DNA of 64,000 nucleotides from Mycolicibacterium sp. HK-90. Its GTDB lineage: Bacteria > Actinomycetota > Actinomycetes > Mycobacteriales > Mycobacteriaceae. Numbering within the stretch: position 1 is the first letter of the stretch; the number at the start of each line of letters is the position of its first letter. The notes beneath the pieces were generated by a model. The model searched no databases and was not told the DNA's origin. It saw only the letters and a program-made list of their open reading frames with translations. The DNA lies in assembly GCF_030486405.1 (NCBI RefSeq), contig NZ_CP129613.1, positions 5,580,001 through 5,644,000 on the forward strand, given 5' to 3'. This document shows, one piece after another, positions 1 through 11,900 of this stretch. The position numbers and the translations under genes are program-made.

Positions 1-2265
1 GCCGTCGCGCATGTCCTTGAACGTCGGGGCCGTGCCGGCCAGGTACACCCTGGCGTTCTCCAGAGGAGTCAGCTTGAGTGCCTCCTGCGCCGCGTTGACC
101 ACCGAGTCGACGCGGGAGATGCCTTCGGGCGTCGCCGGATCCCCGCGGTGCGAGATGATGAAACGGACCGACTTTCCGTCGGGCGAGAAGAACAGGTTCA
201 TCGCACGTTGGAAGTCCTCGTTCTCGAGCACTTCGGGCGGAAGGTAAAAGGAGTCGTCGTTTCGGGCGGCGTCGAAGGCCTGTCCCATCGCGGTGGCGTT
301 CTCGCTCATCTCGTCCATCAGGGCGAAGGTTCCGGCCATGGTGCTGTGCATCGTCAGAAGCGCGGATCGCATCGTCTGCATGCTCGCGATCATCTTCGGG
401 AACTGCCCCATCAGCTGAGGCATCAGCACATTCAGCTTGTCGGTCTCCTGGCTGAGATCACGCATCTGGTCGGAGACGGCGTCGACACCGTCGAGCGCGT
501 CGAACAGAGATCTCGTCGACCAGCAGAATGGGATGTTGAAGCAATGCGGTTCCCAGTAGAAATAGTTGCGGATCGGCCGGAAGAAGTCGTCGAAATCGGC
601 GACGTGGTCACGCAGTTCATCGGTGACCTCGGCCAATTCGCGCGTATCCGCCGTCATTCGATTCGTCGTGCTGACCATTTGTTGACCGATACCGTAGAGC
701 CGTTGCGTGATGTTGATCAGCGTGGTGATGTCATCGGCCTGCTTCAACAGGTCCTTCATCCGATTTCGCTGGAAGGGCATCACCTGCTGCTGATTGGCAC
801 TCTGCAGGCTGAGCAGAAAAGGTATCGACGTCCGGTCGATCGGGTTGCCTTCGGGACGCGTTATCGCCTGCACCCGTGATATGCCCTGAACGGCGAAGAT
901 TCCCTTCGCCACCTTGTTCACTACGAGCAGATCGGCCGGATTGCGCATATCGTGGTCGGCCTCGAGCATCAAGATGTCGGGCGTCATCCGGGACTGCGGG
1001 AAGTGCCTCTCGGCGGCCGCGTAACCGACATTGGCCGGAATGTCAGCGGGCACATACAGGCGGTCGTTGTAGCTGGTCTTGTAGGCCGGTAGTGCCAACA
1101 ACCCGGTCAGCGCGATCACGCAGGCCGTCACCAGGATTGGCGCCGGCCACCGGACGATCGCCGTCGCGAGCCGCCGCCACCGGCGGACGACGATCTTGCG
1201 CTTGGGTTCGAACAGTCCGAAACGGCCACCCACCGCGAGCACGGCCGGTATGAGCGTGAGTGCGACCGCGACCGCGACAACCATCGCCACGGCGGTCGGA
1301 ACGCCCATCGTCTGGAAATAGGGCAGGCGAGCGAAACTCAGGCAGAAAATCGCTCCGGCGATGGTCAACCCCGAACCCAGAACCACCTTGGCCACACTGT
1401 GAAAGGTGGTGTAAAACGCCGTTTCCCGGTCTTCTCCCGCTTGCCGCGCCTCTTGATATCGCCCGAGGAAGAAGATGCCGTAGTCGGTTCCCACCGCGAT
1501 GCCGAGCGATACCAACAGGTTGACCGCGAACGTCGACAATCCGATCACCTGGTGCATGCCGAGGAAGGCCACCACTCCACGGGCCGCCTGAACCTGGATC
1601 CCCACCATGACCAGAAGAAGGACCGCCGTGATCACCGAACGGTAGACCAGCAGCAGCATTGCCAGGATCACCACGAGGGTGACGATGGTGATCTTGATGA
1701 TGGACTTGTCCCCGGCATGGTTCATGTCCGCGACCAGGGGCGCGGGCCCGGTGACGTAGGCCTTCAGCCCCTCGGGTGGCGGAGTGCGGTCCACGATGCC
1801 GCGGATCGCCTCGACCGATTCGGTTGCCAGGGATTCGCCTTGATTGCCTGCGAGATTCAGCTGGACGTAGACCGCCTTGTCATCGGCGCTCTGGACCGCG
1901 GGCGCGGTGAGAGGGTCTCCCCAGTAGTCCTGCACATGCTGCACGTGGCGGGTGTCGGCCTTCAGCTGCCGCACCAGGTCGTCGTAATAACGATGCGCCT
2001 CGTCGCCCAGGGGCTGCTGGCTCTCCAGGACGATCATCGCCACGCTGTCGGAATCCGATTCGCCGAAATTCCGGCCCATCTGCTGCATGGCCTGGAATGC
2101 CGGGGCGTCCTTGGGAACCAGCGACACCGAATACTGCCGCCCGACTGTTTCGAGCGACGGAATGGCGAAGGTGGCTACGGCGACGAACGCCAACCAACCC
2201 AGGATGATCGGCACCGCCAGCCGGTGGATGATCCTCGCGATGAGCGGTGGCTTGTTGTTGCTCAC
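1..2265 (-). CDS. mmpL4b: MmpL-family lipid/lipopeptide transporter, second of a tandem pair (3' end cut by window edge)
   Basis: RND-type inner-membrane transporter expected to export the lipopeptide made by this locus. About 755 codons are visible and the C-terminal part lies beyond base 1. The translation parallels the next gene throughout: N-terminal helix ending ILGWL, porter domain, a TM4-type segment with [21 protein letters not shown] (one half of the Asp-Tyr proton relay), and the periplasmic segment [13 protein letters not shown]. The second Asp-Tyr segment would be off the window. It starts at tandem GTG codons; 2265 (GTG AGC, reading MSNNKPP) matches the MSSSQ start of its paralogue, and 2268 is the alternative. 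The upstream mmpL stop is at 2271-2273, so the two are adjacent and co-translated. The name follows the mmpS4-mmpL4a-mmpL4b order of mycobacterial GPL loci; family assignment is firm, orthology is inferred. Confidence 0.9.
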   Translation of the reverse strand, partial: MSNNKPPLIARIIHRLAVPIILGWLAFVAVATFAIPSLETVGRQYSVSLVPKDAPAFQAMQQMGRNFGESDSDSVAMIVLESQQPLGDEAHRYYDDLVRQLKADTRHVQHVQDYWGDPLTAPAVQSADDKAVYVQLNLAGNQGESLATESVEAIRGIVDRTPPPEGLKAYVTGPAPLVADMNHAGDKSIIKITIVTLVVILAMLLLVYRSVITAVLLLVMVGIQVQAARGVVAFLGMHQVIGLSTFAVNLLVSLGIAVGTDYGIFFLGRYQEARQAGEDRETAFYTTFHSVAKVVLGSGLTIAGAIFCLSFARLPYFQTMGVPTAVAMVVAVAVALTLIPAVLAVGGRFGLFEPKRKIVVRRWRRLATAIVRWPAPILVTACVIALTGLLALPAYKTSYNDRLYVPADIPANVGYAAAERHFPQSRMTPDILMLEADHDMRNPADLLVVNKVAKGIFAVQGISRVQAITRPEGNPIDRTSIPFLLSLQSANQQQVMPFQRNRMKDLLKQADDITTLINITQRLYGIGQQMVSTTNRMTADTRELAEVTDELRDHVADFDDFFRPIRNYFYWEPHCFNIPFCWSTRSLFDALDGVDAVSDQMRDLSQETDKLNVLMPQLMGQFPKMIASMQTMRSALLTMHSTMAGTFALMDEMSENATAMGQAFDAARNDDSFYLPPEVLENEDFQRAMNLFFSPDGKSVRFIISHRGDPATPEGISRVDSVVNAAQEALKLTPLENARVYLAGTAPTFKDMRDG

Positions 2266-2270
2266 CACGA

Positions 2271-5156
2271 TCAGCGTTCGTCTGGGTTGAGCAACAGGGA
2301 ACGGACCAACGGTCGCGGCCCGATCGGCCGCAGCATCGCACTGGCCGGTCGCTGTCGAACGTGCAGCGGCCACCAGAACCATCGACCCAGCAGCGCGGCG
2401 ATGGACGGCGTCATGAACGCCCGCACGATCAAGGTGTCGAACAGCAGACCGATACCGATGGTGGAGCCCACCTGGCCGATGGTGAGCACATCGCTGGCCA
2501 ACATCGCCAACATGGTCGCGGCAAACACGAGACCCGCGATCGTCACCACCTTTCCGCTGCCGGCCATGGCGCGGACGATGCCCGTGTTGATGCCCGCCTC
2601 GATCTCCTCTTTCATCCGGGACACCAGCAACAGGTTGTAGTCAGACCCGACCGCCAGAAGAATGATGAGTGCGATCGCGAGCACGATCCAGTTCAGCTGG
2701 ATTCCCAGAATGTGCTGCCAGATCAGTACGGACAGACCGAAAGCCGCGCCGAGAGACAGTGCGACCGTCCCGACGATCACCAATGCCGCGACGAGGCTCC
2801 GAATCATGATCAGCATGATGATGAAGATCAGGCACAGCGCGGCGATTCCGGCGATCAACAGGTCGTAGGTCGACCCGTCCACCTGATCTTTCGCCATCGC
2901 CGAGCTTCCGGTCACGAAGAGCTTGGCGCTCTCCAGCGGCGTCCCCTTGAGCGCCTCCTCGGCGGCCGTCCTGATCGGATCGACCCGCGCAATGCCTTCG
3001 GGCGTCGCCGGGTCGCCCCGCTGGGAGACGAGCAGGCGCGCTGTTTTCCCGTCCGGCGACAGGAACACATCCATGACCCGCTTGAAGTCGGCGTTCTTGA
3101 AAACCTCGGGCGGAATGTAGAAGGAATCGTCATTCCGGGCGTCGTCGAAGGCCCGGCCCATGGCGGTCGCGCCATCGGACATCTCGTCCATCTGCGCCAG
3201 CACGCCCGCCATGGTGCTGCGCATCGTCAACATCATGGTCCGGGTGCTCTGCATCGTCGAGATCATCGCGGGGAACTGAGCGATCATCTGCGGCATGAGC
3301 AGGTTGAGCTGGTCGAGGTTGCCGATCAGATCGTGCATCGACACCGTGAGTTGATCGACGCCGTCCAGGGCCTCGAACAGGGATTTGATCGACCAGCAGA
3401 GCGGGATGTTGAAGCAGTGCGGCTCCCAGTACAGATAGTTCCGCACCGGTCGCCAGAAGTCGTCGAAGTCCGCCATGTGGTCCCGTAACTCGAGGGTGGT
3501 GTCTTCGAGTTCGTGCGTCTTGCCGACCAGATTGTTGGTCGTGGCGGCGAGTTGCTGCATCAGCCCGTACATGCGTTCCATCACCGCGATGGTTTTGGAG
3601 ATCTCGTCGGCCTGGACGAGCAGGTCGTTCATGCGGGCTTTCTGGAACGGCAAGAGCTGCAATTGGCCGGCATTCGACGAGCTGATGATGAACGGAATCG
3701 TCGTGTGCTTGAGGGGAATACCCTCGGGTCGGGTTGCCGCTTGCACCCGAGCCACTCCAGGCACCGCCAGAACGCCCTTGGCCAGCTTGTTCAGCACCAG
3801 AAAATCGGATGCGTTCCGCATGTCATGGTCGGCCTCGACCAGGAGAACGTCCGGCGAGGCCATCAGCGACTGCTGAAAGTGCCGGCCAGCGGCTTCGAAA
3901 CCGGCGTTGGCGGGAATGTCTTTGGGCAGATAGTTCTGGTCGTTGTATCCGGGCTGATACGCCGGAAGCGCCAGCAGCCCGATCAAGGAGACGGCGCAGG
4001 TCGCGATGAGAATCGGTGCGGGCCAACGCACAATTGCCGTGCCGATGCGGCGCCATCGGCGGGCGATGATCTTGCGTTTGGGCTCGAACAATCCGAGTCG
4101 ACTGCCCAGTGCGAGGACCGCCGGGATCAGCGTCAGTGCCACCGCGACGGCCACGACCATGCCGAGGGCACATGGAATGCCGAGGGTCCGGAAGTACGGC
4201 AACCGGGTGAAGCTGAGGCAGAAAACGGCACCGGCGATGGTCAATCCGGACGCCAGCACCACCTTGCCGACACTGCGGTACGTGGTGTAGAACGCCTGTT
4301 CCTTGTCCTCGCCGGCCTGACGCGCCTCCTGGTAGCGCCCGACGAAGAAGATGCCGTAGTCGGTTCCCGCCGCGATGCCGAGCGTCACGAGGAGATTGAC
4401 CGCATACGTGGAAAGCCCGATGAGGCCCTGATCGCCTAGAAGGGCGACCACCCCTCGCGCCACCTGCAATTGAATGCCGACCAGAAACAGCAGGATCACG
4501 GCCGTGAAGATCGACCGGAAGAAGAACAGCAGCATCGTCAGGATCACGGCCAGGCTCAGGCCGGTGACCAGTAGGACGGTCTTGTTGCCGCTCGCGCTCA
4601 GATCGGCAACCATCGCCGCCGGGCCGGTGACGTACGCCTTGACTCCGGGAGGCGGTGTACTGCGATCGACGATGCCTCGGACCGCTTCCAGCGACTCGTT
4701 CGACAACGCCTGGCCGAGGTCGCCGGCGAGTCCCATCTGGACGAAAGCGGCCTTGCCGTCGGCGCTTTGCGCCGCGCCGGCCATCAGCGGATCGCCCCAG
4801 AAATCCTGTACGTGCTGCACATGGGCCGGGTCGGCTTTGAGCTGGCGAACCAGATCGTCGTAATAGCGGTGCGCGTCATCTCCGAGCGGCTGTTCGCCCT
4901 CCAGGACGATGATCGCCGCGCTGTTCGACGTGGCTTCTTCGAAGTTCCTGCCCATCCTCAGGACCGCCTCGAACGACGGCGCATCGGTGGGGATCAGGGA
5001 TACGGAATTCTCCTTCTCCACCTGCTCCAGCGGGGGGACGACCGCACTCAGGACATACGCGATCACCAACCACCCGAGGATGATCGGCAGCGCGAGCAGC
5101 CGGATCGCCCGCGCTATGAATGGCGGTTTGGTGCTGTTCTCCTGGCTGCTGCTCAT
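2271..5156 (-). CDS. mmpL4a: MmpL-family lipid/lipopeptide transporter, first of a tandem pair
   Basis: Full-length (961 aa) MmpL transporter, normal family size. Both transmembrane Asp-Tyr pairs that form the proton relay in this family are present: [21 protein letters not shown] in the N-terminal half and [21 protein letters not shown] in the C-terminal half. Two large periplasmic porter regions separate the helix bundles. Its ATG (5156-5154) overlaps the mmpS stop as ATGA, so the exporter subunits are translationally coupled, and a second mmpL follows within a few bases. In GPL-producing mycobacteria the equivalent MmpS4/MmpL4a/MmpL4b trio moves the lipopeptide across the membrane. The same role is inferred here because the rest of the window is NRPS/PKS machinery. 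The exact substrate cannot be read from sequence. Confidence 0.95.
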   Translation of the reverse strand: MSSSQENSTKPPFIARAIRLLALPIILGWLVIAYVLSAVVPPLEQVEKENSVSLIPTDAPSFEAVLRMGRNFEEATSNSAAIIVLEGEQPLGDDAHRYYDDLVRQLKADPAHVQHVQDFWGDPLMAGAAQSADGKAAFVQMGLAGDLGQALSNESLEAVRGIVDRSTPPPGVKAYVTGPAAMVADLSASGNKTVLLVTGLSLAVILTMLLFFFRSIFTAVILLFLVGIQLQVARGVVALLGDQGLIGLSTYAVNLLVTLGIAAGTDYGIFFVGRYQEARQAGEDKEQAFYTTYRSVGKVVLASGLTIAGAVFCLSFTRLPYFRTLGIPCALGMVVAVAVALTLIPAVLALGSRLGLFEPKRKIIARRWRRIGTAIVRWPAPILIATCAVSLIGLLALPAYQPGYNDQNYLPKDIPANAGFEAAGRHFQQSLMASPDVLLVEADHDMRNASDFLVLNKLAKGVLAVPGVARVQAATRPEGIPLKHTTIPFIISSSNAGQLQLLPFQKARMNDLLVQADEISKTIAVMERMYGLMQQLAATTNNLVGKTHELEDTTLELRDHMADFDDFWRPVRNYLYWEPHCFNIPLCWSIKSLFEALDGVDQLTVSMHDLIGNLDQLNLLMPQMIAQFPAMISTMQSTRTMMLTMRSTMAGVLAQMDEMSDGATAMGRAFDDARNDDSFYIPPEVFKNADFKRVMDVFLSPDGKTARLLVSQRGDPATPEGIARVDPIRTAAEEALKGTPLESAKLFVTGSSAMAKDQVDGSTYDLLIAGIAALCLIFIIMLIMIRSLVAALVIVGTVALSLGAAFGLSVLIWQHILGIQLNWIVLAIALIILLAVGSDYNLLLVSRMKEEIEAGINTGIVRAMAGSGKVVTIAGLVFAATMLAMLASDVLTIGQVGSTIGIGLLFDTLIVRAFMTPSIAALLGRWFWWPLHVRQRPASAMLRPIGPRPLVRSLLLNPDER

Positions 5157-5581
5157 GCGGCCTTCAGAAGGCAGTAGGTGAAGGCGCTTTCGCCATTTTC
5201 GACCTTCTCGGCCTTCACCTCGTCATCAACGGTGATCCGGCAGCCGATTCGGTTGCTGTCGCCTTGCGCGATGACATTGACCATGGACGTGGCCTCGGTC
5301 ATCGGAAATTTCAATGTCCATGGCAAGCTTGCTCCCTCGACGAACTGCGGTTCCGCGTCGACGTCGAAATAGCTGATGTTGGCGACCGTCCCGGGCGGGC
5401 CGAACACCTCGTACACCAATTGTTTGGGGTCGTAGGGTTTGCGTTCCTCGAGTTCGGTGTCGGCGTACGTAGGACGGGTCTCAGAACCGAATACGCCATG
5501 CAGCCGCATGACGGTGAATCCTCCGGCACCGAGGACCACCAAGATCAACAGCGGAATCCATACCCGCTTCAGAACCCCCAC
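5153..5581 (-). CDS. mmpS4: MmpS-family accessory protein of the MmpL exporter
   Basis: 142-aa protein with the MmpS layout: a single N-terminal signal-anchor helix (residues about 5-25, [17 protein letters not shown]) followed by an extracytoplasmic beta-sandwich domain. A Cys pair near the C-terminus (RIGC and FTYC) fits the family. MmpS proteins assist their cognate MmpL in export or assembly. It is the first gene of the mmpS-mmpL-mmpL operon, ends in an ATGA overlap with mmpL4a, and has 355 bp of non-coding DNA upstream that should contain the operon promoter. Confidence 0.92.
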   Translation of the reverse strand: MGVLKRVWIPLLILVVLGAGGFTVMRLHGVFGSETRPTYADTELEERKPYDPKQLVYEVFGPPGTVANISYFDVDAEPQFVEGASLPWTLKFPMTEATSMVNVIAQGDSNRIGCRITVDDEVKAEKVENGESAFTYCLLKAA

Positions 5582-5936
5582 GTTTCACGAACCCCCTGAA
5601 TTCGCGGCCTATTCCGGACTATCCGTGCCGCGAGCACCGGCGAAGTGTATCGGCCGCGATCCTCGGCGAGACACCGGCAACTCGGATGCGGCTGGCATTC
5701 GAAGCCGGCCGCGCTGAATGGTCACGGCAGACACACAACAGCTCGGGCAGGACAGTTCGAACCTGACAAGTAGATCATTCAGCCCACCTCCATATCGGTC
5801 CACTCCCAAGGTGATACGCGATCGTAATGCATTTTGGACACCTCCGACTCAGGAACGGAATTTAATTCAGCTAACTGACAGCACGTTGCTGACGACCGCT
5901 GCCGAACTGCTGTGGGCCGAGACAATTCCGTGCCGG
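5582..5936. other. Intergenic region upstream of mmpS; short AT palindrome
   Basis: No credible gene. The mmpS-mmpL-mmpL transcript must start here, reading leftwards, because the neighbouring hydrolase gene points the same way and ends at 5937. A perfect AT-rich palindrome, GAATT-T-AATTC, lies at 5858-5868 in otherwise GC-rich DNA and could be part of a regulator site. No convincing -35/-10 pair or terminator hairpin was found. Confidence 0.4.
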
Positions 5937-6746
5937 CTACGCACGGCTGCAGACATTGACAAAGAAGTCCAGAATCGCGGAATTCACCACGTCCGGCCGT
6001 TCCAGAAAACCGAGGTGACCGGCGTCGGCGATCTCCAGATATCGCCCGTTGGGCAAGGCATCTGCCACCTCCGCTCCGAGATGCGGGGGCATCACGAGGT
6101 CGTCGGCGAAGCCGATGACGAGCGCGGGTGTCGTGATCGCCCGGTATGCGGGCCTCCGGTCACTCTGCGGCGCGACGCCATACTGGGCACGAATACCCGG
6201 TGTCACCTTCGCCGGCCACCTGGTGAACGTGTCGATCCAATCGCGAACAGAGCTCTCGTCGTTCAACGTCTTCGGCGAAAAGTTCTCAAGCAGACGAAGT
6301 TTCGCGTCATAGGTCGCGGGCAGTTGCAAACCCGCATCGGCGAGTTCCCGTTCGGCGATACCGAAGAACTCCCGGGCGCGGTCGTGGCGTGCCCGGGTGG
6401 CCATCAAGGCGGCCTGACTGACCAGTTCGGGGCGCGACAACATCAGCTCCTGGGCGATGTACGAGCCCATCGATACCGCGACCACCCGGACCGGAGCGAT
6501 GTCGAGTCGCTCGATCAGTTCGGCCGTGTCGGCCACCATCGTCGCCAAGGTGAATCCGGTGGCGCTCGACGTCGCGCCGACACCCCGGTTGTCGAAGGTG
6601 ACGACCCGGTACCCGGCGGCGCGAAATGCGGGCACCTGATAGAGATCCCAGGTGCGCCCGACACCACCCTGACCAGCGATGAACAGCACCGGTTCGCCGT
6701 CACCGCGGTCGTCGTACGCCAGGTTCACTTCCCGTTCCCCGAACAT
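5937..6746 (-). CDS. Alpha/beta hydrolase (possible type II/editing thioesterase or esterase)
   Basis: 269-aa alpha/beta-hydrolase-fold protein. Visible elements: oxyanion region LFIAGQGG (residues 21-28), nucleophile elbow AVSMGS with Ser92 (GxSxG-like but with Ala at the first Gly), acid-bearing segment GFADDLVMPP, and catalytic His in DAGHLGFLERP near the C-terminus. The ATG at 6746, 4 bp after the FAAL stop, is preferred over an in-frame ATG at 6806 that would overlap the ligase by 56 bp. Cotranscription directly behind a fatty-acyl-AMP ligase suggests a role on acyl intermediates: hydrolysing mis-loaded acyl carriers, or trimming or editing the lipid. A stand-alone esterase is an equally sequence-compatible reading. 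Confidence 0.75.
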   Translation of the reverse strand: MFGEREVNLAYDDRGDGEPVLFIAGQGGVGRTWDLYQVPAFRAAGYRVVTFDNRGVGATSSATGFTLATMVADTAELIERLDIAPVRVVAVSMGSYIAQELMLSRPELVSQAALMATRARHDRAREFFGIAERELADAGLQLPATYDAKLRLLENFSPKTLNDESSVRDWIDTFTRWPAKVTPGIRAQYGVAPQSDRRPAYRAITTPALVIGFADDLVMPPHLGAEVADALPNGRYLEIADAGHLGFLERPDVVNSAILDFFVNVCSRA

Positions 6747-6750
6747 GCAC

Positions 6751-8487
6751 TCATGCGTCCAGGCGGGCGAATTCGCCCTGCCGGTACTGGTCGACACAGG
6801 CTGCACGCCGTACCTTTCCGCTCGTGGTGATCGGGATCGAACCCGGCGGCACCAGAACCAGATCCGCCACGCCGAGACTGTGCGTGTTGAAGATCGCCGA
6901 GGTCACCTCGCGTTTGACCGCCGAGAACTGGTCCGCGGACTGATCGGACGACTCGGGCCGCTTCCTGAATTCGATGATGACGACCAACTTTTCGGTATGG
7001 CCGTCGGGTACCGCGATGGCCGCACATCGGCTCCGGCTGATCTCCTGGATCGTTGCCTCGATGTCGTCGGGAGAATGGTTACGCCCGTACACGATCAGCA
7101 AATCCTTGATGCGCCCGATGACGTACAACTCCCCGTCGAATATGAACCCCGAGTCCCCGGTGCGCAACCAGGGTCCTTCGGGTGTGCCGGCCGACGCAGC
7201 GACAAGCCTCGCGCCGAAGGTCGATTCCGTCTCGTCGGGCCGGTTCCAGTAGCCGCTGGCCACGTTGTCACCGTGCACCCAGATCTCCCCTATGGCTCCG
7301 GGCGGGCACTCGGTGTGAGCCTCGGAGTCCACGATCCGGATTGTCGGGGCAACGGGAATGCCGTAGCTGACCAGAGGTGTGCCGGTGCCGTTCCCGCAAC
7401 GCTGCGCGGCGCCGGCGGTCAGCGGTTCCGACTCGAAACGCACGATCGCCGGCGGCGCGCCCGATTCTCGGGTTGCGATGTACACCGTGGCTTCGGCCAT
7501 ACCGTAGGACGGCCGGATCACGGCCGGGTCCAGGTTGAACCTGGCAAACCGCTGGATGAAACGCTCGAGCGTTGCCGGGTGCACGCGCTCACTGCCGGTG
7601 ATGATGACGAGCACATTCGCGAGGTCGAGCCCCGCCAAGTCCTCGTCCGACGTCTTACGCACCGCCAGCTCGAACGCGAAGTTCGGTGCGGCCGTGTAGG
7701 TACGGCCGTTGGTCGCCAGCATCTGGATCCACCGGGCGGGACGTTGCAGAAACGCCACGGGACTCATCAGCACCGCCGGGACTCCGGCCAATATCGGCCC
7801 GCAGACACCCAGATACAGACCCATGTCGTGATAGAAGGGCAGCCACGAGACGATGGCGGAGCCTTCTGGGACGACGTTCCCGAACTCGGCGAAATAGCCG
7901 GACATCAGCTGTTCGAAGTTAGCCAACAGGTTCCGGTGCGACATCATGACCCCGGCCGGCCGGCGAGTCGACCCGGATGTGTACTGCAGATAAGCGGTGT
8001 CCGTGGGATTCTCGCTCTGCGAGCCGGACCCGGCGGGAGCGTCGAGATCGAGTGCGTCGACCTCGACGATCGCCGGGGCGGCCAGGGAGTTCGTTCGGAG
8101 GTAGTCGGTGACCGCACCGGCGACCGCAGACGTGGTGAGGATGACCGTCGGCTCGGCATCCTGCAGTACCGAGCCGACCCGCTCGTCGCTGACACCCCCC
8201 ATGGGAACCGCCAGCGGAACCGCGATCCGCCCCGCCTGCAGCGCACCGTAGAAGGCGACGATGTAGTCCAGACCCTGGGGCGCCAGGATGAGGGCGCGGT
8301 CACCGGGTGAGCCGAAACTGCCGAGCGCTCGTGCCACATTGCACGCCCGCCGGTACAGCTGCGAGTACGTCAGGCTCTCGGCGGAGCCGTCCCAATTGTG
8401 TTCGTAGTCAACAAACGTGACCGCTGTGTCGTCGCCCTGCAGACCAGCACGTTCCCGCAGCAACGTCAAAATGGATGCCTCGCCCAC
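6751..8487 (-). CDS. Fatty-acyl-AMP ligase (FadD23/FadD26-like FAAL)
   Basis: 578-aa ANL-superfamily adenylating enzyme of the length and style of mycobacterial FAALs, which activate a fatty acid as acyl-AMP and load it onto a partner PKS or NRPS carrier. Motifs: P-loop-like [21 protein letters not shown]5-like [16 protein letters not shown]7-like LRTGDSGF followed by [26 protein letters not shown], and a C-terminal [15 protein letters not shown] carrying the catalytic Lys. The start is GTG at 8487 with no Shine-Dalgarno; a TAnnnT -10 hexamer exactly 7 nt upstream suggests a leaderless message. It diverges from the reducing PKS at 8899, the usual FAAL-PKS pairing for a lipopeptide acyl chain. 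Confidence 0.9.
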   Translation of the reverse strand: MGEASILTLLRERAGLQGDDTAVTFVDYEHNWDGSAESLTYSQLYRRACNVARALGSFGSPGDRALILAPQGLDYIVAFYGALQAGRIAVPLAVPMGGVSDERVGSVLQDAEPTVILTTSAVAGAVTDYLRTNSLAAPAIVEVDALDLDAPAGSGSQSENPTDTAYLQYTSGSTRRPAGVMMSHRNLLANFEQLMSGYFAEFGNVVPEGSAIVSWLPFYHDMGLYLGVCGPILAGVPAVLMSPVAFLQRPARWIQMLATNGRTYTAAPNFAFELAVRKTSDEDLAGLDLANVLVIITGSERVHPATLERFIQRFARFNLDPAVIRPSYGMAEATVYIATRESGAPPAIVRFESEPLTAGAAQRCGNGTGTPLVSYGIPVAPTIRIVDSEAHTECPPGAIGEIWVHGDNVASGYWNRPDETESTFGARLVAASAGTPEGPWLRTGDSGFIFDGELYVIGRIKDLLIVYGRNHSPDDIEATIQEISRSRCAAIAVPDGHTEKLVVIIEFRKRPESSDQSADQFSAVKREVTSAIFNTHSLGVADLVLVPPGSIPITTSGKVRRAACVDQYRQGEFARLDA

Positions 8488-8898
8488 GGACGTCAGGGTA
8501 TCGCGGCAAGTGCGCGGACATATCCGGAACAGCCAGCAAACTCTATTTGAAACGTCTTATGAATCACAACCACGTCGTTCCGCTCGAACACGCCAAAGTG
8601 AGCGAAACACCTTTGCAAACGCAGCGAAACGCCTCTGATCTTGACTGTTACGACGGCACCCGCAGAAGGGCCGCCAAGTAGTTGAAATCGTCGACATCTC
8701 AGCCGCCGATTGTTTCGATCCTGGGACAACAATCCCGCAGCGAACATACTGTTGGTGATTGTGAGCGCCCGCGACGGACGCTGAGCTGCTATTGGTCGAG
8801 CCACACCACCGGCCGAATTCTGCGGCCCGGTGTACGAATGCAGGCATGGGGCCTCATCGCGGATGAACCGCGGAAAGGCTTGCCAGGAGGAGGGGCAA
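8488..8898. other. Divergent promoter region between FAAL and PKS
   Basis: 411 bp without a convincing gene, less GC-rich than the flanks. It must hold the outward promoters for the FAAL-hydrolase pair (minus) and the PKS-containing plus-strand run. For the minus strand a TAnnnT hexamer sits at 8495-8500. For the plus strand the best -10-like match is TACTGT at 8747-8752, which would give an untranslated leader of about 140 nt; this is weak. Confidence 0.4.
8495..8500 (-). promoter_or_regulatory. Candidate -10 element for a leaderless FAAL transcript
   Basis: TACCCT on the minus strand fits the mycobacterial TAnnnT -10 consensus and ends 7 nt before the GTG start codon at 8487. Transcription would begin at or next to the start codon. 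No -35 is evident, and no SD exists between hexamer and GTG, which is expected for a leaderless mRNA. Confidence 0.35.
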
Positions 8899-8901
8899 TT
8901 G
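8885..8901 (+). promoter_or_regulatory. Strong ribosome binding site deciding a TTG start for the PKS
   Basis: AGGAGGAGGGG at 8885-8895 followed after 3 nt by TTG at 8899-8901, in frame with the PKS. The in-frame GTG (8830) and ATG (8863) upstream have no comparable SD. Translation most likely begins LSASENV (read MSASENV) at 8899. Confidence 0.6.
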
Positions 8902-11900
8902 AGCGCGTCCGAAAACGTGCGCGGGCAAATTTCAGGGGCGGATGCCGAAACGGCCGCGCCCCGCATGCCCGCCTCGCCGGTGACTCCGGTTGCCGTCATC
9001 GGCATGTCCTGCCGGCTTCCCGGCGGCATCGACTCCCCCGAGCGCCTGTGGGAGGCACTGCTCCGTGGCGATGACCTGGTCACCGAGGTTCCGCCCGACC
9101 GTTGGGACGCCGACGAATACTACGACCCGGAGCCGGGAGTCCCCGGCCGGTCGGTGTCGAAGTGGGGCGCGTTCCTCGACGACGTTGCCGGTTTCGACGC
9201 CGAATTCTTCGGCATCAACGAACGCGAAAGTGCCGCACTCGACCCGCAGCAGCGGTTGTTGCTCGAAACGGCCTGGGAGGCGATGGAACACGCGGGCCTC
9301 ACACGAGACGCGCTGGCCGACTCGTCGACCGGCGTGTTCGTCGGATTGACGCACGCCGACTACCAGATGCTGGCGGCCGATGCTCAGATGCTGGAAGCGG
9401 CATATGGTTTCAGCGGCAACAACTTCAGCCTGGCCTCCGGGCGGATCGCCTATGCCCTCGGGGTGCACGGCCCCGCGCTCACGGTCGACACGGCCTGTTC
9501 GTCCGGCCTTACGGCGGTTCATCTGGCGTGCCGCAGCCTGCACGAGGGCGAGAGCGATTTCGCCCTGGCGGGTGGCGCCACACTGGCATTGGACCCGCGC
9601 AAGTTCGCTTCGGGTTCGGCCGAGGGCATGCTGTCGGCTACCGGACGCTGCCACGCCTTCGACATCGCCGCGGATGGATTCGTGAGCGGTGAGGGCTGCG
9701 TCGTGGTCCTGCTCAAGCGACTGTCCGACGCCTTGCGCGACGGTGACCGGATCCTCGCCGTGGTGCGTGGCACGGCCGCGAACCAGGACGGCCATACCGT
9801 CAATATCGCGACACCGTCGGATGCCGCGCAGACCGCGGTGTATCGGGCGGCGTTGAAGGCGGCCGGCGTCGATCCCGGCACCGTCGGCATGGTCGAGGCG
9901 CACGGCACCGGTACGCCGGTGGGAGATCCCATCGAATATGCCAGTCTGGCGAAGGTTTACGGCATCGACGGCCCCTGCGCACTGGCGTCGGTCAAGACCA
10001 ACCTCGGCCATGCCCAGGCGGCCTCTGGAGCCCTCGGGCTGATGAAGGCGGTCCTCGCCGTACACCACGGCGAGGTTCCGCCGAACCTGCATTTCACCCG
10101 TCTGCCCGACAAGCTCGCCGAGATTCGAACCAATCTCTTTGTGCCGCAGGAGACAACTCCGTGGTGCACCAATGGTCACCACCCTCGGCGGGCAGCGGTG
10201 TCCTCGTACGGACTGTCGGGCACCAATGTCCACGCGATCGTGGAGCAGGCACCGGTATCGGCCCCGGAACCCGTCGCGGCTCCCTCGGCGGCGCCCCTGC
10301 TGTTCCCGCTGTCGTCCACCTCGGCCGAGGAACTCCGGCGCACCGCGGGCCGGCTGGCCGACTGGGTGCAGGAACACGACGATATCGCCCTGCGCGATCT
10401 GGCATATACCTTGGCACACCGCCGCGTACACCGGCCGGTTCGCACCGCCGTGAGCGCAGGCAGCCGCCCGGAACTCGTCGCCGCCTTGCGCGAGGTCGCG
10501 GACGGCGATACCCCGTACCAAGCCGCCGTCGGTCGCGACGACCGAGGCCCGGTGTGGGTGTTTTCCGGACAGGGTTCGCAGTGGCCGGGCATGGGCGCCG
10601 AACTGTTGGCGACCGAGCCGGTGTTCGCCGCCACCGTGGCGCGGGCTGAACCCGTCATCGCGTCCGAGTCCGGATTCTCGGTGACCGAGGCGATGTCGGC
10701 GCCAGAGGTCGTGACCGGGCAGGACCGGTTGCAACCGACATTGTTCACCATGCAGGTCGCCATGGCCGCCACGTTGAAGGCACACGGGGTGGTCCCGGGG
10801 GCGGTCATCGGCCACTCTCTCGGGGAGGGCGCCGCAGCCGTTGTCGCGGGGGCACTTTCGTTGGAGGACGGGCTGCGTCTGATCTGCCGCCGGTCCCGGC
10901 TGATGTCCCGAGTTGCCGGCAAGGGCGCGACCGCCGCCGTCGAAATGCCTGCCAAGAAGGTACTTTCGGAGTTGACCGGTCGCGGCATCAACGATGTCGT
11001 GGTCGCGGTGGTGGCTTCGCCACAGTCCACCGTCATCGCCGGCACCACCGAGAAGGTGCGGGAGCTCGTCGCGGACTGGGAGCAGCGCGGAGTATTGGCT
11101 CGCGAGGTCCCGGTCGACGTGGCCTTCCATTCACCTCAGATGGAGCCGATCGTCGGCGATCTGACCGAGGCGCTCGCAGATCTCAAACCCATGACACCGG
11201 AGATTCCGTTCTACTCGGCGACCCTGTTCGACCCACGGGAGCAGCCGGTGTGCGATGCCGGTTACTGGGTGACCAACATGCGCCGCATGGTGCGTTTCGC
11301 CACCGCGGTACAAGCCGCACTGGAGGACGGCCACCGGGTCTTCGCCGAACTCTCACCCCATCCGCTGCTCACCCGGGCCCTGGAACAGACCGCCGCCGGT
11401 CGCGAGACACCGATGGCCGCGCTGGCCGCGATGCGCCGTCAGCAATCGATGCCGGACGGTCTGCGCGGCCTGTTGATCGACCTGCACAGTGCCGGTGCCG
11501 CAGTTGACTTCTCGGTGCTGTCCCCGAGCGGACAGTTGGTGGACGCGCCGCTGCCGACCTGGACGCACCGCCGGCTGTGGCTCAGCGGCGGTAGCCAGGA
11601 AGCCCCGACGCACGGCGGTTGCACCATCTCGGTTCACCCGCTGCTGGGGGCCAATGTCCGGTTGCACGAGGAACCGGAACGCTACGTGTGGCAGGCCGAT
11701 GTCGGCACCGCCGCCCAGCCGTGGCTCGCGGATCACCAAGTTCGCTCGGTTGCCGTTCTTCCCGGCGCCGCCTACTGCGAGATGGCGCTGGCGGCAGCCC
11801 GGACCGTACTGGGTGAGGTCTCCGAAGTCCGCGACATCCGGTTCGAGCAGGCACTGCTGCTGGACGAGCAGACGGTGGTCGGAGCCTCCGCATCGATGTC

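Noticed and set aside
2247..3488. Plus-strand frames opposite the mmpL genes (1399-2640, 2247-3488, 3513-4439)
   Set aside because: Low-complexity antisense frames over well-conserved MmpL coding sequence.
8932..11130. 732-codon minus-strand frame opposite the PKS
   Set aside because: No family motifs; the plus strand encodes complete KS and AT domains across the same interval.
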